Assembly (NCBI RefSeq): GCF_030272615.1
Contig: NC_081410.1
Span: forward strand, 117,437,140-117,497,139
Length of the DNA stretch: 60,000 nt
Origin: Cryptomeria japonica
Lineage: Eukaryota > Streptophyta > Pinopsida > Cupressales > Cupressaceae
Direction: 5' to 3'
The notes below the pieces were generated by a model. The model saw only the letters and a list, made by a program, of their open reading frames with translations. It ran no database searches and was not told the DNA's origin. This document shows positions 24,201 to 36,200 of the stretch, one piece after another; within the stretch, counting starts at the first letter, position 1, and each line of letters starts with the position of its first letter. A program made the translations under genes and the position numbers.

Positions 24201-27200
24201 CATTTGGGATAGCAAAGGAAACCATCAATCCCTTAAAGTTGCACTTTTAGGGGGTCAATGGAAATCACTTGATCTTAAGTTGCTCTTTTAGACCCTCAAA
24301 GGAAAGAAGTCCAAAATGCCTAAGTTGCACATTGGGAGCTTGATTGGAAGAGGCAAAGGAAATGATCTAAGATGCTTAAGTCGCTGATCCAGGCAATCAA
24401 AGGAAATGAAGTAACTTAGTTCGTGGGTTTGACTTTCCATTGGAAGTGACCGATTTTCTTCCACACCTACTATCAATTGAGCTTCTTAGCAGCGCATGTT
24501 GTTGGGTAATTATGTCATAGTGTAATTAGAATGTTACGTGTTAAGGGTCGGTGGTTATGTGACGGTTGTCGGCAGTTGGCACCGGACAACCTGCACTGAC
24601 ACCTATATATATGTACTTGGTTTCCTATTTCAGTGTGTAGATATTGTCGAAGAAAGCTATGTTTTGAATGTATTGGCATTTGATCTTAATGAATACAGAC
24701 ATATGAGTTCTTCTCTTTACTTGCATTTTTGTATACTGTCATATTTCCTACATTTTTGTACTATTATGCACTGAATACACACACACCCCTCAGGGGCAAA
24801 ACATCTAGCGTCGTTGCTAAATTAAACTTGGAATGACGGGAACATACTACATGGCACAACAATAATGGGACAACTGGTGAGCGAGGGGACAAGTAGCAAT
24901 CCCGAGGAAGAGCCAACGGAGTTGTTTGAAGGAGAGAGAGCATTGACAAGGGATTTCACCTGTATCCTACGGGCATTGATCAAAACTTACGTACGGAGGG
25001 AGGCCACGACTAAGGACATCCCTGAGAGCACAGTTTGGAGTGCCCTTGGCGTAAGTCCGGCCGTAAACCAGTTGATGAACAACTTGCCTAGCTTGTTGGC
25101 ATAGGCGTTCCTTGCTCTCCAAACTTGCCGAGAAGAAACCTACCGCAAGACCCGTCAGCAACAAATTTTGTAGCAATTTGAAGAAAGGAGTCGATGAGAG
25201 GAGGAACGTGATGAAAGTCGTCGACGAACCTTCAACCCCACGACAAGAAGGAATTGATGCTCGTGACACTGAACAAGGATAGAAACCGTGTGCCGAAGGG
25301 ACAGAAGAAGACGCGCACGAGGCAGCCGTGAGGACGCTGAGGTTAGAACAACAAGCAGAATGTCGACGACGACTGAAGAAACTTGTTGAAGAAAGCGCAA
25401 CTGGCAATGATGGCTCGGGTGCTGAGGGCCAAGTTTCTGTACTAATAGAAACCACCAGAAAGCGGTTGGGGGACCTTTCCCTGATGTTGGAAGATATTGG
25501 TGATGGGAGTACGGTAGAGCCGTACACGCCATACAGAGGTGCCGAGACCAGGAGAGAAGAGGAGACCGAGATCAAGAACAGAGAGGTGGAGGATACCAGT
25601 GCGACCGAAGGTGTTGGGAGGATACAAGGTCACGGTAGTAGAAGCAATCTGTTCGGTTCAGGCTCATCACACCCTGGTAGTCAGAGTAACTTGGTGGGAC
25701 CCAACGTACCAAATCTCGACGGAGTACCTTCTGGAGGACTAGTGTCTGTAGGAGTTACTGGAGGGTCGAGTTCGAGTTCCGGAGGGTAGACTGGGCCGCC
25801 GCCAAGGAGCGTGATGGCGAATCGGCAAAAATTGCCTAAGTTCAATGGAGACGGGAAAGAAGACCCGATATGACATTGTCATACATGTGAAACAATTTGG
25901 TCAGCCAATGGCATGACCGATAGGGCGGAATGGGTGGTGCAGTTCCCCGCCACCCTACGAGGGGTAGCCATCGACTGGTACTCCGATGTTGATAAAACAA
26001 AGCTAGCAACTTGGGACGAATTACATAAAGCTTTCGAAACAGAGTTTCGACTTCTTAGGGACGACAATAAAATCGTGGCGCAAATCCTGAGTACCAAGCA
26101 AGGGAAAAACGAGACCGTCCGAACGTATAGTTGGCGCCTGAAGGAATTGCTGGGAAAAATGGACAACCAACCCGGTGATGGATTACAAAAAAGGTGGTTT
26201 GTGGGGGGTTTGAAATCGTCCCTCAGGAGGAAAATGAAAATTGTACCACCCACCTCCTACGAAGATGCCTATAACCGGGCAATGGACCTGGAAAGTGAAG
26301 GCAAGACATCCGGGAAGAAGAAAGACAAATCCTTTGGGGAGGACTCCTCCGAGGGAAGTAGCAGTGACGAGGGGTTGAGCAAGAAGGTGCAAGCCCTCTA
26401 GAAGGACATGCATCGCATGATGAAGGAATTTAAAAGTATGAAGGGAAGCACTAGTAAGAGTGAGGAAGTGTGGTGCGCAGAGTGTAAGGAGGAAGGTCAT
26501 ACAAAAGGTACTTGTCCTAAAAAGGCCTTCTGCGACATTTGCCAAGTGTTGGGACACTCCACCAAAGAATGTCCCTACAACATGAAGACACGAGGGAATC
26601 AAGTGCTCTTCACCCAGGAGCAGCCATCACCCTCCGCTACAGCGGGCACATCCCAGCCTCAAGCCAACTCCACGACATCATTTGGCGGTTACAGAGGTAA
26701 CCGAAGGGGAGGGAAAGGCAACAATAATAATAACAATAACTGGAGTCGAATGCAGTATGATGCCAAAGGACGACCGTTGATTCAGTGTCGGGCCTGCAAC
26801 CAGTGGGGACACTTTGCGCAGGATTGCTAGAAAGAGGAAACACCCCAGAACTTGTGCAGATGGTGTGGTCCTCGACACCACGACGACACAAATTGCCCCA
26901 AGCCAGGGGTTAATCTTCTCAATATTGAGAAAATAGGTGATGATAAAGAAGTGCTGGCAATCACCCGTGCTCAGGCCAAGAAGGCCACTTATCCCGACCC
27001 CCGTACGAAAGAGAGATTACGGGAGGCAAAGGCCGACATTGAGCGGGAGATGACGGTAGAACAACGAAAAATGCAAGGGTGGTGAGTACCTCATCCCGTA
27101 CTGAAGCAGAAAAGAACATTATTGGGCAAGTCTTGCAGATGGAGGTGTCGATAAGGGTGAAGGACCTTTTGGACACAATGTCACAGCTGAGGACCTCCAT

Positions 27201-30200
27201 TCTCAGTACCGCACAAAGCACCGCACATACACCTTCAAGTATGACCCAGACAAAAGTCCCAGTCAGCCCTTCGGCTGATCCAATGTTGTTGGCCTTAAAT
27301 AGTGGTTGGCATCCTGTGGTAGTGGAAATGGGAATCCTTGGGGCTATCCTCAAGGACACCATCATGGACGGAGGATCTGAGGTGAATGTGCTGCCGGAGG
27401 ATACATGGAAGAAGCTCGGGAAGCCAACACTATGGCCACCCACATTCAATTTGGTGGGAGCAAACCGACACGGTATCAAGCCACTCGGCACCCTAATGGC
27501 CCAGCTCGTGACCACTGGCACACAACCCTTCTTACTGGATTTTGTGGTAATCCCACTTAAAAAGAAGGGCTATGACACCATCTTAGGGAGAGGGTGGTTG
27601 GTCAGTGATCACAACAAAAGTGAACCACAATTGGAAGAAGAACACCCTTTCCATGGAGAAAGGGGGGCGGAAGTACGTTATTGATTTGAGGACCCAGGAC
27701 GTCAGCGAGGAACTTGAATCATCCGACTCCGACTCAAAAGACTCAAACAGATGGGAGTGGGATTCCTATGAAGGTAGAGACGAGATGGAACCAAATAATG
27801 GAGTGCTTGAACTCGATGGCTGCTCGGAAGACGACATCTGCTCATTGAATGGACTCTTCCACTGGCAGATGGAAGATTATGAAGTATTCCATCCTGCGTA
27901 CCACATGCTGCAAATTGAAGAAGAGCCAGGCGAGAAAGATGAGTTCCCGCCAGAATATAGGGAGTATAAGGAGGGAGACACCAAAGTGAATGATGTTCCG
28001 GCGTACAAGTTTTCAAAGGATAAACCAATGCGGTACGAAGACCCCACCGTGAAGGAGACGAACTTAGGAGACACTGCCACCCGTCGAAATATCTGGGTAG
28101 GAGACAATTGGAGCCTGGTGCTGAAGGTTGCAGCATTCAAAATTTTCATGGAATATAAGGACGTGTTCGCTTGGTCCTACAAAGATCTGAAAGGAGTTCC
28201 GCCTGAATTGTGTGTCCATCGGATACCATTGGTCCCTAGAGCCCAGTCGGTATGGAAGAGGCCATATCGAATGAATAAGAACCACGTCGCCACGGTGAAC
28301 GAAGAAATCTAACGGATGTTGGAGGCCGACATCATATTTCGGGTAGAGACAAGTGAGTGGGTCTCGCCAATCGTGATCTCCCTGAAGAAGGAGGCCAACC
28401 AGATCCGCATCTGCATAGATTTTCGGTGCCTCAACACAGTCACCATCAAAGATCCGTTCCCTATACCTTTCACAGACAACATCCTAGAGGAGGTGGCTGG
28501 CCATGAAATGTACTCATTTCTAGACAGCTTTTTTGGATACAATCAGATTTCGATAGCTGAGGAGGACAAGTTGAAGACCACCTTTGTGGTGGAGGACGGA
28601 GTCTATGCGTACAATCGAATGTCGTTCTGTTTGTGCAATGCTCTAGCAACATTTCAGAGGATAGTCCTTCACATCTTCGATAAGATGTCTGTGGTAAATT
28701 TTAAGGCCTTTTTGGATGACTGGTCAGTTTTTAGTAGTGAAGACACTCACTTGGTGGCACTGCGAGAATGCATGGAGAGATGCCGGAGGGCCGGGCTGGC
28801 CTTGAATCCGAAGAAGTACAGATTTATGGTACCGCAAGGAAAGTTGTTGGACCATATTGTTTGTAAAGTTGGATTAAGGTACGAGTAATTGTGGAGATAG
28901 AGTCGCCCATTGATGTAACAGGAGTAAAGTCCTTGGGACATATAGGATACTATCGGAAGTTCAATAAGAACTTTGCTCAACTTTCATTCCCATTGGACAA
29001 ACTGACACGGAAGGGCGAACTTTACATATGGGAACCAACACAAGGGGAAGCATTTGAGGAACTCAAGAGGAGACTGGTGGCTACACCCATTCTGGCCTAT
29101 CCAAACTAGGACCGAGAATTCCACGTACACGTGGATGCCTCGAACAATGCCATTGGGGCTACGCTAACATAGGAAGGGGGACATGGGTTGGACCATCCCA
29201 TCTATTTTGCCAGTCGCTTGATGTCGAAAGCCAAGAAGAATTACAGTACCACCGAGAGGGAAGCCCTTGGAATGTTTATGCCGTACAAAATTTTTGGCAC
29301 TACTTGCTGGCGACACCTTTCACTTTCTATGTGGATCACCAGGCATTGATGTACCTGGTAAATAAACCCATTATCCAAGGCATAATAAGTAGGTGGCTAC
29401 TACTCCTTCAAGAGTTCACATTCACAATAATTGTACAGCTAGGCAAGAGCCATGTGATCGCTGATCAGTTGTCCCGGATTAGGTCAAGAGAGCCGTCGGA
29501 GGGAGTCAATGATGACTTTCCTAACGCACATCTGTTCCAAATTGTGGTACTACCTTCGTGGTATGCAAACATTGGGGAATACTTGTCCACCTCTCGGTTC
29601 CCAGCCGAGATGTTACCGAGTGAGAGAAGGAAGTTGGTCTTGAGAAGCAGGACATTCCAGCTAATTAATGGGTTGCTGTATAAAATGGGACCTGACCAAG
29701 TCCTCAGAAGGTGTGTGATGGAAGAAGAGATTCTGGGAAGCACACAAAGGGCCTGTAGGAGGCCACATGGGTCCAGACACCACCGCACGCAAAGTATTGC
29801 TGGCCAGACTATGGTGGCCCGCCTTGTATAATGATGCACGAGAATGGGTGGTGGGCTGTGATACTTGCCAAAGGGCAGGAAAACCATTAAAGCAAGACTT
29901 TATGCCCCTCAATCCATCCCATGCCCAGGAGTTGTTTGAATGCTGGGGTCTAGATTTCATTGGACCTTTGAAGGCCAACAAAACACGAAGATATCGTTAC
30001 ATTGTGGTGGCGACAGAATACCTTACCAAGTGGGCTGAGGCGCGAGCACTGCTGGATAACTCAGCTTTGAGTACAACCAAGTTCATTTATGAACAAATCA
30101 TCACAAGGTACGACATCCCAATCCAACTGACGAGTGATCGCGATGGGCACTTTGTGAATCATGTCGTCAAACTGCTAACAACTGAACTCAAGATTTTTCA

Positions 30201-33200
30201 TTCCTTGTCAAGCCCGTACTACCCGAGGGCCAACGGGCAGGCCGAGGCCACTAATAAAATATTGGTGTCTATGATCTATAAGTCCTGCGGAGTTGAACAG
30301 GAAGATTGGGAAGAGAAGTTGCCATCCATACTATGGGCATACAGGACCACCTACAAAGTCACGACAGGCCAAACACCCTTTCAGTTAATGTACGGCCAGG
30401 AGGCCATTGTACTGACAAAATTCATGGTTCCGAGGTTAAGGATTGCAATCGAGAATCGCCTAGTAGACATGGAAAGCCCGCGGGAGCGGTTGTACGCGTT
30501 AGGCAAGTTGGATGAACGCAGAATGATGGCCCAATGGGCCACTGAAGCTGCCCAATAAAGACGAAAATTTTGGCATGACAAACACATCCGGTGCATGGAA
30601 TTTCGTCCAAGGCAGTGTGTGTTGAAGTATAATGGGCGGAAAGAGATTAAGCCTGGGAAATTTAAAGTCCGATGGCTGGGGCCAAATAAAATCCGCGAGG
30701 TAGCTGCGAATGGAGCAATTAAGTTGTCCACATTGGGTGACCAACCGATAAAGGAGACGGTAAACGGGTCAAAATTGAAAATTTACCACCACAGGCAGTA
30801 GCTGAATGACCCAGCTCGTCCGAAGGCGAGGGTCAGCCAGACAAATTGAAAAGGTAATTACATAATTTTTGGTTTAGTTAGAAAAAAAGAAATTAAAAGA
30901 AAAAAATAAATAAATATATATATATATATATAAATAAATAAAAAGTACGGTCATGTTATTACGTACGGTTGAGGAATAAGTAATAAAATAAACAGTCCGA
31001 GTTACATTTTGGTAATTCGTACGGTGGGCAAAGAATCTGTACAATGGAGGCAAACCACGATTTCAATACAGACTAAAGGAGAGTTCGTACAGTGGGAAGG
31101 AGATTTCAAATCCGTACATGCCTAGGTGATTAGAAGTAGTCGTACGGTCAAAGTGGAGGCATGAAATCCGTATGGTAGCTAAGGAGAGGAGTTCGTACAA
31201 GCATTCAAATCTGTACATTGGCAACAAGTGAGCATACTAAAACCGTATGGTAGCACAAAGACCACGTGAAATCCATACTGCGAGGTGATTTTGAAATCCG
31301 TACGGCCCAAGCAGATTTCGTACGGCCACGCACGCATATAAAATTCGTACGGTGGCGCAAGAACATATCGAACTTCGTACAGTCATCAGGGGAGGACAAC
31401 CGTACGACCGCGTGAGCAGAGGACGTCATACGACGAAGGAAAACGGAGGGTCGTACGACGACAACATAAAAAATCCATACGATCGAAGAACATAAGCCAG
31501 CATCGTACATGAAATCCTTACGGTCGAGCAGTGATCCCACAGCGTAAAAAAAAAAAGGGTGACAAAGCAATGTTCCGTACAATTTCCCAGTTTGTACATC
31601 GGCTGTAGATGAAGACAAAAGACCGTACAAGCTATCCATTGCATTGGGGAAGCCGTACAACATAGCGTACAACGTGTCGTACAAGGGATTGCATAAAAAG
31701 TAGAAGTCGCTGTACAAGGTAAACCATAACGGAATTTGAAAAAGTTTATTAAGTGTTGATACGGGCAATCAAAACTAATTGATGGAGTTAGGAAAACCAA
31801 GACTAGGGAAGCTGGACTGGCGAAAACGGTTGCAGCAGTTAGACCAACCATCTAAGTCAAGGAAAATGGCAGAAGGAAGCACAACAACCAAGGACAAGGG
31901 TAAGCGGGTGCTGCAGTCTGGAGTAAAAGTTGTAGGGCCAGCAAATACAGGAAAGGCCAAAAAGAAGACAATGCCGGAGAAAATCACACCTGACACTGTT
32001 ACATTTGAAGGATTGAGTGGAAATGTATGCAGGACTTGGTGGCTGGAGACCCCAGATAATTATGTGATTAAGGAATCTCTCAGGAAAGCACGGGTGCATT
32101 GGGTAATCCAAATGCCCATCTTTGCGATCAAGGATTTCGAATCATGTCTGCGAATGATGGTGGCCACATATGACAGCGCGACGCGGGCATCCACTTTCTC
32201 TTACTAGCAGAGCACTGTGACCGTCTCCTTTGCACCCGACGATTTTGCTAGGGCATTTGGCATACCAGATGAGGGAAAGAAAATAGACAAGAATGCCACT
32301 AAGATGTCGCCAGAGAGGAAAGAGCAACTGCTGCAGTTGATTTGTCAAAGTGATCTCTCTGAACAGGAATGGGCAGTGATCAAGGCACCTAAGGGCAGAG
32401 GGTTGAAAAAGTCCTACATCGTTCCAGGAGATTGGCAGTGTCTGCTGGATGTTATGAAAAGAAGACTTACGGAAGCCATCAGGGCATTAGACATGATGGT
32501 ACCCATGATTGCACTTATGAATGGCCTGAGGAATGGGACGACGTACAATTGGGTTGCAGTCTTATCTGACAGAATTGATGAATTTTTGATCCTACAGCAC
32601 AAAGATTTTTACATGCCGTTCCATGCCATAGGGTTGTTCCTGGATGCTGTATGCACACAGGTCTCTCCGGAGAAGCATGTCTGGAAACCTCGGAAGACGT
32701 TGGACCCCTCACAGCCAGCCCTTTTCTATTAGACCCACCTGGACACCATCGTAGGTAGCGAGGAAGCCCATTCCAATAGGAAACGAAGGAGACCACCACA
32801 TGTAGTAGTGTTAGAACATGAGTAGGAGATAGAGACAGTTGACGAGGATGCAGAAGAAGAGGATGATAGTAGTGCAGAGGAAGGGGAAGATTCTGAGGAC
32901 ACTTCTTCTAGGAGTAGCCAGAGTCACGACACATTTCGCCTTGATAGCCGGAAAGAAGTAGAGAAAACCCCTTGCACAGAGGAGAGTAGTGGCCATGCAG
33001 TGTCTTTTGGGCACGTGATGAGAGGAATCCGTGGATTACCGGTGGGTGGAGTGCGACCTGCGGGAGTAGGCCGACTAGTGTATGCACTAGTAGTATTGAC
33101 TCAGGATGGAGGACTGACACCTCTCTAGACTTCGGAGGTGACGGTGGGAGCCATTCTAGTCATACCCATCCCAAGATTTGGGCAGTTGAGACCTCGACCT

Positions 33201-36200
33201 TCATTGCCTACACCCTCTAGGGTCGCCACAACAGTTCCGACAAAGGAGGTTCCAGTAGTGTCATTGGTTCCCAGCGAACCTCCTTGCATTGGGTCTTCCG
33301 TATGGAGGGAACTGGTACGTACGGAGGTCACGGTAGCAAAGGGCACGGTGACCAGAGATGATGATGCCACCATGGATGCGTGGCTGGGTCGCTATGAGAT
33401 GCCTCCTATGAGACCACTGGGACCCTCGCCTGCCTCACCCCAGCCACATCCTTTTCCTGAGATTGTGGACCTCGATGAGGGTAGTTCTCATCAGGAGGCG
33501 GGACAACAGGAGTTGGCAATGGACTTCCTGCAAGACATTGTTGGGTTTGAGGAAGATGACAGAGATGCAGCAACAAGAGCATGCCACTACCAAGAGCCAG
33601 TCGGAGGGCATAGAGATATTTTTGGCAGAGATGGGAGCCAGTGCACAGAGGATGGCAGCAGAGGTTGAGGCCAGTGCACGAAGATTGGCAGCCTCTGTTC
33701 AGGAGCTGACTCTCGGGCAGTCTGCCGTTGAGGGACTCATCGCCTTTGCCACCGAAGGGTGTGCTGAGGAGTTTTGGAGATGTTTTGAGGCCAGGGGTTG
33801 GCGTGTTGTGGAGACTCTCGAGATGTTGGCGGATTGGAGTGAGGAGACGACTGGGGTTAGTGGAGTACACTTGCTGCTACAATGGGTAGAGCAAGCCTTC
33901 CAAGACAGGTACTACCAACTCAGACGTACCCAGCATGGTGCCTCGACAGTAGAGACAGAGCGGGTGGCGGCCATCACAACTCGGGAGAAGCTAGCCACTC
34001 ACATGCATATGATGGAGATGGAGTTGGCACAACAGAGGGCCCGAGCGACCAGCCTAGAGGAGGAGTTGGCTCGTGCCAAGGCAAAATTGGCCCAGGAGAT
34101 GGCAGGGCGTGCACACGAGGTAGCAGAACGGGCAGCCCTTGAGACCCATCTCACATCTACCTTAGAGGAGTTGGATGGGAAGCAAAAGGAGCTTATGGAA
34201 GCAATTTTTATGGTGAAACGTTCTAGGGAGAGGCAGTTGGTAGCTGAGCGAGATCTCCAACATCAGACACAACAGGTTCACCAGCTGAGGGAGCAGTTGG
34301 CAACGACACCACCACCGGCCCCTTCTTCATCTAGGACGCCCTCTGTACCCCCTCAGCTTTGATTTTCATGTTTGGTCTTGGTGTCATTTCCCATTTTGTT
34401 TGTACGTCGTCAAGAGACAACCTCCTTTTTGGGGGGGGATGATGTTGTCGGGTAATCATGTCATAGTGTAATTAGAATGTTACGTGTGTTAAGGGTCGGT
34501 GGTTACGTGACGGTTGTCGGCAGTTGGCACCGGACAACCTGCACCGACACCTATATATATGTACTTGGTTTCCTATTTCAATGTGTAGATATTGTCGAAG
34601 AAAGCTATGTTTTGAATGTTCTGGCGTTTGGCCTTAATGAATACAGACATATGAGTTCTTCTCTTTACTTGTATTTCTGTATACTGTCACATTTCCTACA
34701 TTTCTGTACTGTTATGCACTGAATACACACACACCCCTCAGGGGCAAAACAACACACTTAGCATGATCATGATCTCATTTCAAACAATAGACTGCAAAAA
34801 ACCTTAGTTCACGGATTTGGGGGGTCAAAGGAAGTGGAAGACCTTAGTTCGTGGATTTGAGGCATCAAAGGAAGTCCCATTCCTTAGGTCATGGATTTTG
34901 AAGGGCAAAGGAAGTGATGTCAATGCCTTGGTTGACTAAAGGAAGTGCTGTCAATGCCTTGGTTGGGAAAAGGAAGTGCTTCAAGGTGCCAATACAACTT
35001 GCTCAACTAGCTGGTTCAAGGCATTTCCACCAACTGTGGGAATATTTTGACTTATCCCAATCACCATGATATTTCAATTAAAGTTCATCTTCGCCAAGCA
35101 TAGAGACTCCATCACTTTGGTTGGGGATCTAAGAGGTCAAAGGAAGTGAGTTCAAGTGTTCAACTTGCTCGCACAACTACCTTGCCTTATCCCATGATTG
35201 TTTAAGCCTTGACTTGTCCTCCCTTCAAGCACTCATTCTCCTTTAACAATTCTCCAAACCCAGCACTTCATCTCTGATTTTGCAGGCAAATGATGATGAT
35301 CAAATGGAATGTTCATCATGAAATCATTGATTTCTAAGATATTGAAAAGCCACACTGACTCAATTCGACCCAAAGGGAGAGAAGTGACCTGATCACCTCT
35401 TGTCAACCTAAGACACTATACTTCCTCGAGTGAAAAGCTAATAGCTAAAGACTCCACAACTAACCTAGAAAGCAGAAAAAAGTGGGGGTCCCCATTTGCA
35501 ATGGGGGAATGTGTGAAAACGTCACAACAAGCAGATTATTAACAAAATATTGACAGTGTTCAATGTATCTTGAGAGACTTAGATGTGTGTCCAAGTGAAG
35601 ATTCAATATTGGTGGTTTTCTAATATCCAGTTTGCCTCTTTTTATCAAAACAAAATCTGCAAATTCATTAGTCTTGTGTGGAATTAGACCTGCAACTATC
35701 TTGTCATTATTGTTGGATGCGTTTGATACTAGGTGGTGAAGATTTCTAAGCACTTGTTCGCTGTCCAGACCTGGTGTAGCATATTCTAGTGCATATCAGA
35801 CCCATACCAGCAACCATATTCACCTTCATCTGAGGTATACTAATATTGTTTTCGATTTGGGTGATTTTGCTTATGTTACCTGTCATCATTTTGGGGTACA
35901 AACAATAGATATTATTTGTATCAACATTTATTATCAGCAACTAATCCTCTCATGATGATGTTTATGATGCAAATGTTCTAACATTGTAATGTTTCGAATG
36001 GTCTTAATGCCAAAAGCTTCTTTTCATGCATTTTAAATTGTACCACTGGATGGTAGTACTGCCAGTCAGTTCCTATTGTTGTTTGGTGGTACTTACCTTG
36101 CTAAAAACTGGTTCGTTGTAATCGCCCACCACTGGACAAGTGGAAGGAGCTTGTTATTACTTTCAGTTTTTTAAGCTTTCCCACTAAAAATTGGATGTGC

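Larger units (their letters stand above)
24497..34751 (+). mobile_element. Element B: near full-length Tat-like Ty3/Gypsy retrotransposon, inactivated
   Basis: A 10,255-bp element with LTRs 24497-24803 and 34443-34751. The flanks GCGCA and ACACA are a target duplication decayed by two G-to-A changes. Order: decayed primer site, uORF, ORF0, gag, protease, RT, RNase H, integrase, CCGTACGG array, extra 3' ORF, PPT. No chromodomain: integrase ends in GKFKVRWLGPNKIREVAANG. LTRs differ by about 15 substitutions by eye, mostly transitions. Many stops and several frameshifts make it non-autonomous now. Confidence 0.9.

Noticed and set aside
30910-30950. TATATATA tract in element B as a promoter
   Set aside because: A simple TA repeat in noncoding sequence after integrase, without conserved context in A; no support for promoter function.
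35460-35753. 97-codon minus-strand ORF
   Set aside because: No domain, no homologous copy, and located in LTR-like repeat DNA.
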